A DNA stretch of 64,000 bases from Geomonas propionica. GTDB lineage: Bacteria > Desulfobacterota > Desulfuromonadia > Geobacterales > Geobacteraceae. Shown here one piece after another: positions 1 to 6,896 of the stretch. The translations under genes and the position numbers were made by a program. The stretch is taken from NCBI RefSeq assembly GCF_016458235.1, contig NZ_JAEMHK010000003.1, forward strand, positions 1-64,000, in the 5' to 3' direction. Numbering within the stretch: position 1 is the first letter of the stretch; each line of letters begins with the position of its first letter. Below the pieces are notes generated by a model. It had not been told where the DNA came from and made no database searches. It worked only from the letters and a program-made list of their open reading frames with translations.

Positions 1-23
1 ATAAAAGCTTCTCGCAAAGGCCA

Positions 24-49
24 GCATACACTAACAGGAAAGTGTATGC
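24..49. repeat. Perfect 9-bp hairpin at left edge
   Basis: GCATACACT (24-32) and AGTGTATGC (41-49) form a perfect inverted repeat with an 8-base loop. There is no T-run, so a terminator is unlikely. It may be part of an attC site cut by the window edge, or the end of a gene to the left. Nothing else is visible in bases 1-62. Confidence 0.5.
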
Positions 50-62
50 CCAAAAGGGGGGC

Positions 63-170
63 CTGTAACAGTATCCAAAACGGGTGGAGACGGACTGCGC
101 GAGTCAGTAGGAGCGAGGAGGAGTCTGTGGAAGCAAGGTCGCTCCGCCGCTCACCCGCAACCCGTTGGTC
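63..170 (+). repeat. attC-like site A
   Basis: The site runs from CTGTAAC (63-69) to GTTGGTC (164-170), 108 bp. Imperfect arms pair inside it: 81-89 with 150-157, and 90-96 with 122-128. A long hairpin with a terminal GTT core is the hallmark of attC. The open frame through this stretch is not believed to code, because the real start of the next gene is at 196. Confidence 0.55.
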
Positions 171-195
171 GAGAAATAAAAAGAGAAATGAATCT

Positions 196-777
196 ATGAA
201 AAATTACATGCCCGCACTTATCGCATCTATAATTACAGGTATTTTGCTACTTAGTTTCTTTAACAAGCAGCAAACTACTGACGATCTACAAATAACCAGA
301 ACTGTAACTTCACAACCTGAAAAGCCTGCATTATCCTTGCAATTGGGAGCTGAACCGCTTGGAAGTGGCGTGTATGTTTCTGATTCTTTATCAACAATCC
401 AAGTCAACAATGGCACTCAAACGGATGTATTGGTTAAGCTAATTAACACTGATAACAGCCAGAGTGTACTGATTCGTAACTTCTATATTCCTAGAGGCAG
501 CACCTACAAAGCGAAACAGTTACCAGAGGGATCTTACAAGGTTGTTTATGCTTACGGGATTGACTGGAATACAGATAATAAACGCTTTAACAGAAAATCG
601 TCTTTTTCAATAGCGGACAAACTACTTGAAGTCAGAAAGACCATCACAGAGGTCGATGGGGCAAACGGGAAACAAATAAATACTAACTATGGTGGTCATA
701 CTATAGAACTTAAGCCGACCATTGACGGTAATTTTCCTGCGCATCCGATAAACGAGAACACATTCAATGAAACATGA
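196..777 (+). CDS. Membrane-anchored hypothetical protein (cassette 1)
   Basis: The product is 193 residues and belongs to no family I recognise. Residues 5-22 form one hydrophobic N-terminal segment (PALIASIITGILLLSFF), followed by a polar, Thr/Asn-rich exported part, so it is probably anchored in the inner membrane facing the periplasm. The ATG at 196 is preferred because the 50 upstream in-frame residues are Arg/Ser-rich and coincide with attC site A. The coding sequence is much richer in A+T than the chromosome to the right, which suggests acquisition by transfer. It is the first visible unit of the cassette array. The C-terminal half (VVYAYGIDWN...) could be a beta-rich domain; function unknown. 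Confidence 0.7.
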   Translation: MKNYMPALIASIITGILLLSFFNKQQTTDDLQITRTVTSQPEKPALSLQLGAEPLGSGVYVSDSLSTIQVNNGTQTDVLVKLINTDNSQSVLIRNFYIPRGSTYKAKQLPEGSYKVVYAYGIDWNTDNKRFNRKSSFSIADKLLEVRKTITEVDGANGKQINTNYGGHTIELKPTIDGNFPAHPINENTFNET

Positions 778-801
778 TTAGTTTTGAGTTGAAGGTCGAA
801 G

Positions 802-919
802 CGGCAACTCTCCGTATCCCATTTGTGTTGGAAAAAATCGCGTTATGTCCCTACCAGACAGTTGGACGCCGCCCGCCCGAAAAAACTGGACTGGCGGGTC
901 AACTGTCAAGCCGTTATGC
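802..919 (+). repeat. attC-like site B
   Basis: The site ends in the core CCGTTATGCG (911-920). A clear stem lies inside: GACAGTT pairs with AACTGTC and CCCGCC with GGCGGG (roughly 857-879 with 893-907). The left boundary at CGGCAAC (802-808) is tentative. It shares blocks ATTTGTGT (821-828), TACCA (852-856) and CAGTTG (859-864) with site C, so the two sites look related. Confidence 0.6.
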
Positions 920-941
920 GTCACAAGAGGAAGGGATTAAT

Positions 942-1274
942 ATGGAAAGTATCTTTCCTGAACCAATAATGACATTACCTGAAGCTGATATCCCGCTGAA
1001 CGGAGTAAAAGCTTTTTTATCTCAGGCAGAACATCATCAGGTCATATTTATGGAGTTCGAAGAAGACATTGATCTGCCGGAACACTCGCATTGTGCCCAG
1101 GTAGGTATTGTAATAAGAGGTCGAATTGATATGTTATTTTCAGATGAATTAAGAACGTATAAACAAGGAGATGTTTACTACATCCCAGCAGGAGTAAAAC
1201 ATTCGGGCAAAATATATGCTGGTTATGCTGACATTACCTTTTTCGACGAACCAAATAGATATAAGCAAAAATAG
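942..1274 (+). CDS. Small cupin-fold protein (cassette 2)
   Basis: The product is 110 residues and looks like a single-domain cupin. The first cupin motif is seen in LPEHSHCAQVGIVIRGRID, with His residues suited to metal binding. The second motif is GDVYYIPAGVKHSGK, with a further His. No extra domain or signal peptide is present, so it should be cytoplasmic. The ATG at 942 is chosen because AGGAAGG lies just before it; the open frame extends upstream only through attC site B. It sits alone between two attC-like sites, as usual for a cassette cargo gene. Substrate unknown; such cupins range from isomerases to small-molecule sensors. Confidence 0.85.
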   Translation: MESIFPEPIMTLPEADIPLNGVKAFLSQAEHHQVIFMEFEEDIDLPEHSHCAQVGIVIRGRIDMLFSDELRTYKQGDVYYIPAGVKHSGKIYAGYADITFFDEPNRYKQK

Positions 1275-1285
1275 GATCAAACAGG

Positions 1286-1402
1286 AAATAACTCGGAAGA
1301 AGAGGGGGGCGGTTCGACATTTGGACATTTGTGTAGCCAAAGGTACCAACAAGGCAGTTGAAGCGGGGCGAGAACCGTCCAGTGAACTCCCACCCGTTAT
1401 GC
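1286..1402 (+). repeat. attC-like site C
   Basis: The site spans AAATAAC (1286-1292) to GTTATGC (1396-1402), 117 bp. GGGCGGTTC near 1308 can pair with GAACCGTCC near 1372. It shares ATTTGTGT (1327-1334), TACCA (1344-1348), CAGTTG (1355-1360) and the terminal CCGTTATGCG with site B. The 3' bases TTATGC become the first bases of cassette 3. Confidence 0.62.
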
Positions 1403-1421
1403 GAACTGAAAGGAGTGTCGA

Positions 1422-1889
1422 ATGAAGGGGAAAATATTTCTCACATTATTACTTGCCTTTGCCACGCTTGCTCAAGTGACTACTGCAGCAGAGCTAAAGG
1501 AAGATGTTCGCATTACGAAAGCAAAGAGGTTATTCGAAAGGTACGTTAGTCTTGAGCATGCATTTGAACCAGCAGCTGCAGATCTGTATTCGGACGAGGC
1601 AGTCATACGAAACAAAAGAACATATCCTACGGGGCAAATTCGTGAATTGACCATGCCCGCTCCAACATACAAGGAGCTCCTGCGTAAGTCGATGCCCCTT
1701 GCCAAACTGAGAGGCGATACCAGTACCTATGCCGATGTTTCATATTCTTTCGATGGTGACGGAGTACGTATCAAGGCTGATCGCTACTCCAACTTAAAGA
1801 AGTACCATAGCCCACTGTCGGTTTTGGTGAAGCCGTCTAGCACGGGCGAATGGCTCGTCTATGAAGAGCTCAGCGAATCTCAGCCATGA
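1422..1889 (+). CDS. Exported hypothetical protein (cassette 3)
   Basis: The product is 155 residues. It begins with a typical Sec signal peptide (Lys at 2 and 4, hydrophobic core LTLLLAFATLAQ, likely cleavage after TTAA near residue 23). The mature part, about 130 residues, contains segments such as FERYVSLEHAFEPAAADLYS and GEWLVYEE that resemble NTF2/SnoaL-like alpha+beta domains, but this is only an impression. AAAGGAGTGTCGA ahead of the ATG gives a good ribosome binding site. The gene fills a cassette whose end sequences match exactly (TTATGC at 1397, GCATAAC at 1892). Function unknown; probably periplasmic. Confidence 0.8.
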   Translation: MKGKIFLTLLLAFATLAQVTTAAELKEDVRITKAKRLFERYVSLEHAFEPAAADLYSDEAVIRNKRTYPTGQIRELTMPAPTYKELLRKSMPLAKLRGDTSTYADVSYSFDGDGVRIKADRYSNLKKYHSPLSVLVKPSSTGEWLVYEELSESQP

Positions 1890-1891
1890 CT

Positions 1892-1965
1892 GCATAACCA
1901 CGTCTTGGACCTGCCCAAAAGTCCTAGATCAGACGGGCACGGAACTGTAAGGTTGAGCGTTGGGC
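1892..1965 (+). repeat. attC site D, best preserved
   Basis: This 74-bp site runs from inverse core GCATAAC (1892-1898) to core GTTGGGC (1959-1965). TGCCC near 1912 pairs with GGGCA near 1935, forming an inner stem. The inverse core is the exact reverse complement of the core that begins cassette 3 at 1396-1402, which is strong evidence for integron-type site-specific recombination. It starts two bases after the stop codon of the preceding gene. Confidence 0.75.
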
Positions 1966-1989
1966 TGTGGCTGGTAAAGGAGGCAGGCT

Positions 1990-2202
1990 ATGGATTCACC
2001 TTTCTTCGCACTTTTCATCTGGTCCGCCATCGGAGCGATCTATGGCGTTTTCTTCTGGTCCCTTTATCTGGCGATAAAAATGAAAATTGAAACTGGAAGC
2101 AAAGTCCTTTTGTGTGTCGGTCTTTCTTGCTTTCAGCCCGTTGCATCTCTGGTATTTATCGTCTGGTACTTCCACAAGCACAAAACCTTGCGACCCGCGT
2201 AA
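1990..2202 (+). CDS. Two-helix small membrane protein (cassette 4)
   Basis: The product is 70 residues and is mostly two transmembrane helices, about residues 4-27 (FFALFIWSAIGAIYGVFFW) and 37-60. A short positively charged link KMKIE lies between them and a basic tail (HKHKTLRP) follows. AAAGGAGG sits 8 bases before the ATG. No known family is evident. The stop codon lies inside GCGTAAC (2197-2203), which may be the start of the next, degenerate attC. Small membrane proteins of unknown role are common cassette cargo. Confidence 0.72.
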   Translation: MDSPFFALFIWSAIGAIYGVFFWSLYLAIKMKIETGSKVLLCVGLSCFQPVASLVFIVWYFHKHKTLRPA

Positions 2203-2260
2203 CCTGGAGACGACGAACATGATCGCGTAGTTCCCTCGAGGAGGCGTGCGGTTGTTAAAA
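2197..2260 (+). repeat. Possible degenerate terminal attC
   Basis: GCGTAAC (2197-2203) could be an inverse core, and GTTGTTAAAA (2251-2260) contains GTT cores. The inverse core does not match the start of its own cassette (GTTGGGC would need GCCCAAC), and no strong stem is seen. This may be the decayed end of the array. Confidence 0.25.
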
Positions 2261-2277
2261 GGAGCCTTTGGGTTATA

Positions 2278-2317
2278 TTAAGATCTTGCGCGCCTGCACG
2301 GGCCTGGAAGATCTTAA
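2278..2317. repeat. 10-bp inverted repeat at array border
   Basis: TTAAGATCTT (2278-2287) and AAGATCTTAA (2308-2317) are perfect reverse complements 20 bp apart. Each arm is itself nearly palindromic around AAGATCTT. The repeat lies between the last cassette and wecB, 55 bp before the wecB start. It could be an operator or a terminator-like hairpin; there is no T-run. Confidence 0.45.
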
Positions 2318-2371
2318 GATTCCTCTCGCTTTACCCCCTTTCTCTTACCCGTAGCCGCATCGGGGCGGGTC

Positions 2372-3541
2372 ATGGTCAAAATCCTCTCCGTCTTCGGCAC
2401 CAGGCCGGAGGCGATAAAAATGGCGCCGGTGATCATGGAACTGGAAAGAAATCCCGGCGACTTCCAGAGCCTTGTCTGCGTCACCGGGCAACATCGGCAG
2501 ATGCTGGCGCAAGTGCTTGATCTTTTCGACATCAGACCGGACTTCAACCTCGACGTGATGAGTTCTGGGCAGGACCTTTTCGATGTGAGCGGGAAGGTTT
2601 TGCAGGGGCTCAAGACCGTACTGGCTCAAGTGCAACCTGACATCGTGCTGGTGCACGGCGACACGGCAACGACCATGGCCGCTGCCATAGCGTGTTGTTT
2701 CAGCCGGATCGGCATCGGCCACGTGGAGGCGGGACTGCGCACGTATCAAAAGTACCAGCCGTTCCCTGAAGAAATATGCCGGCGGGTGACCGGGGCCGTT
2801 GCCGACCTGCATTTCGCGCCCACATCGGTAGCAAGGGCGAACCTGCTGGGCGAGGGGATCGACGGAGGGACCATCTTCGTGACGGGCAACACCATCGTCG
2901 ACGCCCTTCAGTCGATTACCAAGAGGATTGCCGGCGACCGTGCCTTGCAGGAGCAGTTGGAGGAGCAGTTCTCATTCCTGGACCCAACCAGGAAATTGAT
3001 CATCGCTACCTGCCATCGTCGGGAAAACTTCGGCGAGGGGATCGAAAATATCTGCCGAGCCCTGGCGGAGATAGCCACCTCTGATGCCGATGTTGAGATA
3101 CTTTACCCGGTGCACCCGAACCCGAACGTTCGGGAACCCGTGCACCGCCTTCTCGGAGGCGGCTCGTATCCCAACATCCACCTCGTAGCACCGGTCGAGT
3201 ACCTTCCCTTTGTCTACCTGATAAATCGCTCCCGCCTCATCATCACGGACTCGGGCGGGTTGCAGGAAGAGGCTCCCTCGCTCGGCAAGCATGTGCTGGT
3301 TATTCGCGATGTGACCGAACGCCCGGAAGCGGTTGTGGCCGGGAATGTGCGCATGGTGGGTACCGACTGCGGGAAAGTTGTTGCTGCGGGACGTGATCTG
3401 CTTCGGAATTCATCCAGTCAGGGTGATTCCGGTTGCTGCCGCGACCTTTATGGCGACGGGAAGGCTGCATGCCGGATTGCCGCTGTCCTGCGCAGGCATG
3501 GCAATGGCTTGAGCCGTGCCAATCGAGAATCCGCGGGATGA
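2372..3541 (+). CDS. wecB: UDP-N-acetylglucosamine 2-epimerase (non-hydrolysing)
   Basis: The product, 389 residues, interconverts UDP-GlcNAc and UDP-ManNAc in the cytoplasm, feeding ManNAc-type sugars into surface polysaccharide. Family signatures appear in order: GTRPEAIKMAPV at the N-terminus, HGDTATT and GHVEAGLRT mid-N-domain, PFPEEICRRVTGAVAD, ATCHRRENFGEGI, and the UDP-binding DSGGLQEEAPSLGKHVLV followed by DVTERPEAV. The end includes YGDGKAACRIA, so the frame is intact although residues around 345-360 are unusual. The start at 2372 places GTRPEA at the normal depth; the Shine-Dalgarno is poor. It faces away from the cassette array and converges on the DUF354 gene. Dedicated sugar dehydrogenases or transferases are not beside it. 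Confidence 0.95.
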   Translation: MVKILSVFGTRPEAIKMAPVIMELERNPGDFQSLVCVTGQHRQMLAQVLDLFDIRPDFNLDVMSSGQDLFDVSGKVLQGLKTVLAQVQPDIVLVHGDTATTMAAAIACCFSRIGIGHVEAGLRTYQKYQPFPEEICRRVTGAVADLHFAPTSVARANLLGEGIDGGTIFVTGNTIVDALQSITKRIAGDRALQEQLEEQFSFLDPTRKLIIATCHRRENFGEGIENICRALAEIATSDADVEILYPVHPNPNVREPVHRLLGGGSYPNIHLVAPVEYLPFVYLINRSRLIITDSGGLQEEAPSLGKHVLVIRDVTERPEAVVAGNVRMVGTDCGKVVAAGRDLLRNSSSQGDSGCCRDLYGDGKAACRIAAVLRRHGNGLSRANRESAG

Positions 3542-3573
3542 CAGGGGGATGTTCGAGGATACCCTGCCGCCCA

Positions 3574-4602
3574 TCATGGACGGTCCGCGCAGATGATCTC
3601 GGTGAACCGCTGCACCAACTCGGGGTTACCGTGCACCGGGCCTCGGTGCTTACACTTTTCCACGTTGATCTTGCCGAAGTCCCCGGATGAGCCGATATAT
3701 TTGAGCAGTCCTGCCTCTATCAGAGCCTTGTCGACCCCAGCCATCTGCCCTTGGAAAGTAGTGTATGCCGGAACGCCCAGGGCGACGGCCTCGCGGTTCA
3801 TGGATCCCCCGGCACTTATGACCAGGTCGGAATGATAGACCAGTTGATGACCATCCATGAAGAAGGGTGGGGTGACCAGGTTGTCGAGGCGGAGAGCCTT
3901 GGCTTTCTCCCGCTGGGAAGCGTCCCTGGGTAGGTAAAGGATTTTCACCTTCGGTTGGTCGGCCAGGAAAGAGACCAGGTCGTAAAAAAGCTCGTTGTTG
4001 AACCGGTGGTAGCAGCTGCTGTCAGGAGGAGGGCGAACGGTCGCCAGGACCTGTGAACTGCGGATGCCGAGCCGTTCGAGCTGTTGGCGGGTTTCTTCAT
4101 GGGGGGTGAACGTAGTTACCGCAATGTCCTCTTTCAACCCATCGAAACGGTGCAGTACTTCTCCCTGTCCCGCCTGTTTTGACAGCATGGCGGCGTCGTA
4201 GCCGGCAGGGATGACAACGTCATCCGCCAGACAGAAGGCGAGGTAGGTCAAAGGGTGGTACTCGTAGTCCATGAAAGTCACGAAACGGATTCCGAGCAGT
4301 TTGGCCACCAGACCCTGGGAGTACGAGTTGAAGCTGACCGCGACGTCGGGACGGAATTTCCTGGCAAAGCGCGCCAGTTGCAAAGCCCTCAGCCAGGTAC
4401 ACTTCATCTTGTCCAGCAGCCGTTCATCTCCGTTACGCCCCACTACTTCGAATTGGAACTGGCAGTGTCGGGCGATTTGTACGGTCTCGTTGTACTCCCG
4501 CGACGTGATGAGCGTCTCGTGACCGATACTGTGTAACCTTCTGATGATCGGCCGGAAGAAGTAAGGGTCGGGCGCAGCGCTTAGATCTATCCAGATCTTC
4601 AA
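3574..4602 (-). CDS. DUF354 family glycosyltransferase-like protein
   Basis: The product, 342 residues, looks like the DUF354 family, whose members have a GT-B-like fold and sit in polysaccharide loci. It starts MKIWIDLSAAPDPYFFRPII, with the N-terminal Rossmann strand and an early glycine-poor loop typical of the family. The C-terminal half contains DLVISAGGSMNREAVALGVPAYT, matching the nucleotide-sugar-binding loop of GT-B enzymes. No signal peptide or membrane helix is seen, so it is cytoplasmic or membrane-peripheral. It follows the radical SAM gene on the same strand with a 34-bp gap and is probably co-transcribed with it. Donor and acceptor are unknown. Confidence 0.82.
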   Translation of the reverse strand: MKIWIDLSAAPDPYFFRPIIRRLHSIGHETLITSREYNETVQIARHCQFQFEVVGRNGDERLLDKMKCTWLRALQLARFARKFRPDVAVSFNSYSQGLVAKLLGIRFVTFMDYEYHPLTYLAFCLADDVVIPAGYDAAMLSKQAGQGEVLHRFDGLKEDIAVTTFTPHEETRQQLERLGIRSSQVLATVRPPPDSSCYHRFNNELFYDLVSFLADQPKVKILYLPRDASQREKAKALRLDNLVTPPFFMDGHQLVYHSDLVISAGGSMNREAVALGVPAYTTFQGQMAGVDKALIEAGLLKYIGSSGDFGKINVEKCKHRGPVHGNPELVQRFTEIICADRP

Positions 4603-4636
4603 TGTGCGGCTCCTTTGACACGAGAACTTGGTGCAG

Positions 4637-5635
4637 CTATCTCAAAAACCACGGTGCCCGGTTGGCGGAGGGACACCTCCTGCACAGGGAGGTATCGAAA
4701 ACAGTATCGGACCCTGCAAAGTACGCACGCGCCTGCCTCATGCGCGGTGAGTTCCAAAGTGCCGCGAAATCTTCCCGCAAGACGTTTCCCACCGCCGCCA
4801 TCCCGTTGTCTTCCCCGAAATCGCAGGGAAACAGCCGGCCGTCACTGCTGATATGGGCGATGCTCCAGAGGTCCAGGCACCCGCAGGTCAAGTGCTCCCC
4901 CTCGGTCAGGGTCATGCCCCGGTGGGCCAGGTACTCTTCCATCCCGTAGATGGAGGACGGCAGCGCCCGGAAGGTGTCGGCTCCCACGCGCCGGGCGTAG
5001 CTTTTCACGTCTCCCATTTCGTGTGCATTGAAGCCGAAGTCGATGAACTGGACCTCGACGCTGGTCTTGCTGCCGGTCCGCTTTCTCACCCGCAAGAGCC
5101 GCTCCAGGTTTTCTTTGAGCGTTGCCACGCTTCCGCCGATCCGGTAACGCCCGTAGATCGGCTGGGTGAAGCCGTCCATCGATACCGTCATGCGGTCCAG
5201 CCCGGAAGTCATGAGGTCCAGCAGGTAGTCATCGGAGAGAGTCATGGCGAGATTGGTGCTGATGCTGGTCGAGATGTTGCGGCTGTGCGTACACCTGATG
5301 ATTTCCGGCAGCTGTGGATGCAGCAGCGGCTCCCCTTCGTCGTAGAGAACGACCAACAACAGGTGAGGCGCTAGTTGATCCAGTATTTCCTGGTACTGGG
5401 AGAGCGTCATCATTTCGGTGCCGGTCGTAGCGGTGTTGCTTGCGATCCTCTGGCAGGCGGTGCAGTTCAGGTTGCAAAGCGGATAGGTATTGATGCGTGC
5501 GACGACAGGAGATGAGTTTACGAGTGCCTTGCGTGCCTTCAGCTCCTGGCACAGCAGGAGGCAGTTATAAAGCCTGCGCCAGGTCATCCTCTTGATGATG
5601 GATTTGTGGCGCATGTATTTGAAAAGGTATCTCAC
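4637..5635 (-). CDS. Radical SAM/SPASM protein
   Basis: The product is 332 residues. The radical SAM cluster motif CNLNCTAC (Cys54, Cys58, Cys61) is present, followed by the glycine-rich EGEPLLHP segment. The C-terminus carries a SPASM-type Cys set (CGCLDLW, FPCDFGED, CRRCPS) likely to hold an extra Fe-S cluster. Proteins of this build act on peptides or sugars; several occur in polysaccharide clusters. The basic N-terminus (MRYLFKYMRHKSIIKRMTWRR) may associate with membranes. It is the first gene of a likely two-gene unit with the DUF354 gene. Substrate unknown. Confidence 0.85.
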   Translation of the reverse strand: MRYLFKYMRHKSIIKRMTWRRLYNCLLLCQELKARKALVNSSPVVARINTYPLCNLNCTACQRIASNTATTGTEMMTLSQYQEILDQLAPHLLLVVLYDEGEPLLHPQLPEIIRCTHSRNISTSISTNLAMTLSDDYLLDLMTSGLDRMTVSMDGFTQPIYGRYRIGGSVATLKENLERLLRVRKRTGSKTSVEVQFIDFGFNAHEMGDVKSYARRVGADTFRALPSSIYGMEEYLAHRGMTLTEGEHLTCGCLDLWSIAHISSDGRLFPCDFGEDNGMAAVGNVLREDFAALWNSPRMRQARAYFAGSDTVFDTSLCRRCPSANRAPWFLR

Positions 5636-5847
5636 GTGGCTTTGGCCTCTTCCAGTGGGCTCTGCATGTGACGGGTATTAGTGATTATTAATGACTACGC
5701 CATGCTAGCACCTGAGGTCCGGCTGTCAATGCGGCCACGCCGGACAGTGAAGCCCGCAGTGCCCGCGTTGACGGCTTCAGGGGGCTTGGTAAGATCTCCG
5801 CGTGACGCAAAGGGTGGCTTCTGACACTGCGGCGTCGGGAGGTCTAC

Positions 5848-6600
5848 ATGGAAAGACAAGCGGCGGTTGCTGCGCTTCTGGAGAGACTTTGGGGCACACT
5901 GGCGCGACCAGGGCTGGTTGTACTGCTGGTCGCGCTTTTCTGGGGGGTGAGCGGGTGCGCGGCCGGAAAGAAATGGCAGTACCTGCCGGCAACCAGGGGC
6001 GAAGAGCGCTCCATCTATGTGATCGCCCACGGCTGGCACGCCGGCATCGCGCTCTCGAGCGACGACCTCGGCAGCGAACTGGGCTTTCTCAAGGGGTACC
6101 TGCGTCCCGGCCGCTACTACGAGTTCGGCTGGGGGGAGGCGGAGTTCTACCAGGCCGACAAGATCACGGTGCCGATCTTTCTGAAGGCGGTGTTTTGGAG
6201 CAACCCGAGCGTCATGCATGTCTTCTCCATGCCGGCCGCGCCGGCCGTGCAGTTCCCCGGTGCCGAAATGGTGGAGCTCAAGTTGTCACAGACGGGATTG
6301 AAACACCTGAAGGACCAGCTGCGCGCCAGCTTTAAGCTGGACGCGGCACAGCGTCCGTACCCGTTGAAGGGGGGAGCGCACGGCGAATACCGGTTCTTCA
6401 AGGGGGAGGGGCACTATCTCATCACCCATACCTGCAACACCTGGACTGCCAAGGTGTTGGCAAGCGGCGGCGTGCCCATGGACACCCGCTTCACCCTGCG
6501 GTCGGCGGGGGTGATGCGGCAGGCGAAAAAGGCCGCGAAGGAGTACCTGAGGCTGCGGCCCACTGGCGCGGAAAGGGGGGGGCAAGCCCCGGTGATGTAA
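5848..6600 (+). CDS. DUF2459 (TIGR02117-type) lipoprotein
   Basis: The product is 250 residues. A hydrophobic segment at about 24-36 ends in WGVSGCAAG, a plausible lipobox with Cys37, so the protein is probably a lipoprotein. The DUF2459 signature follows: RSIYVIAHGWHAGIAL, then GRYYEFGWGEAEFYQ and LITHTCNTWTAKVLASGG. The conserved His and Cys suggest a papain-like/NlpC-type fold, but activity is not established for the family. GGGAGGTCTAC precedes the ATG at 5848. It stands alone; the upstream 212 bp (5636-5847) show nothing I can name. Confidence 0.85.
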   Translation: MERQAAVAALLERLWGTLARPGLVVLLVALFWGVSGCAAGKKWQYLPATRGEERSIYVIAHGWHAGIALSSDDLGSELGFLKGYLRPGRYYEFGWGEAEFYQADKITVPIFLKAVFWSNPSVMHVFSMPAAPAVQFPGAEMVELKLSQTGLKHLKDQLRASFKLDAAQRPYPLKGGAHGEYRFFKGEGHYLITHTCNTWTAKVLASGGVPMDTRFTLRSAGVMRQAKKAAKEYLRLRPTGAERGGQAPVM

Positions 6601-6702
6601 GATGGGATCCGATACGGGCGAAAGGGACGCTTCTTATCGCTGCGCAGGTGCATTGACGCCCGAAGGATGGTATAAATCCCTGGTCGATTACAAAGCGCCA
6701 AT

Positions 6703-6894
6703 GTGATCGGGGGGGACGCCGACCTCCACCTCCCCCTCGGCGCCGGGACCATCGATGTCGCCAAGCATCTCGCCACCTTGAAGCGGGCGGGATATGACGG
6801 CACCATCACCCTCGAGGTCTTCACGCCGGACCCCGCCTTCCTGGAGTACAGCGCCGGCAGGCTGCGCGCCATGTGGGGCGAGGCCCGCCCCTGA
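6703..6894 (+). pseudogene. Remnant of sugar-phosphate isomerase/epimerase
   Basis: The 63-residue frame (HLPLGAGTIDVAKHLATLK, then GYDGTITLEVF) is the C-terminal end of a xylose-isomerase-like TIM-barrel protein. Intact homologues are about 250-280 residues and have the same DLHLPLG...TLEVF ending. In-frame sequence upstream hits a stop near 6672 and shows no further similarity, so about three quarters of the gene is gone. The only start is a GTG without a good ribosome binding site. It ends 3 bp from the convergent methyltransferase. Most likely a decayed gene end, not a functional protein. Confidence 0.7.
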
Positions 6895-6896
6895 CC

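Larger units (their letters stand above)
63..2260 (+). mobile_element. Integron gene-cassette array (partial)
   Basis: Four short, unrelated, same-strand genes are each followed by a structured spacer ending in a GTT core. Cores are seen at 164-170 (GTTGGTC), 913-919 and 1396-1402 (both GTTATGC) and 1959-1965 (GTTGGGC). The third unit starts with TTATGC at 1397 and its spacer opens with GCATAAC (1892-1898), the exact reverse complement of GTTATGC. That is the relation integron cassettes show between their first bases and the inverse core of their own attC. The genes are AT-richer than the flanking chromosome. No integrase or attI is visible; they would lie left of base 1 or elsewhere. The right boundary is vague, near 2203-2260, before wecB. 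Identification as an integron is inference from architecture. Confidence 0.72.

Noticed and set aside
46..195. Fifty-residue N-terminal extension of the first cassette gene
   Set aside because: The stretch overlaps the attC-like hairpin and is Arg/Ser-rich; the hydrophobic start at 196 is a better N-terminus.
2372..3541. Frameshift near the 3' end of wecB
   Set aside because: Residues around 345-360 look odd, but YGDGKAACRIAAVLRR follows in the same frame, so the gene is probably intact.
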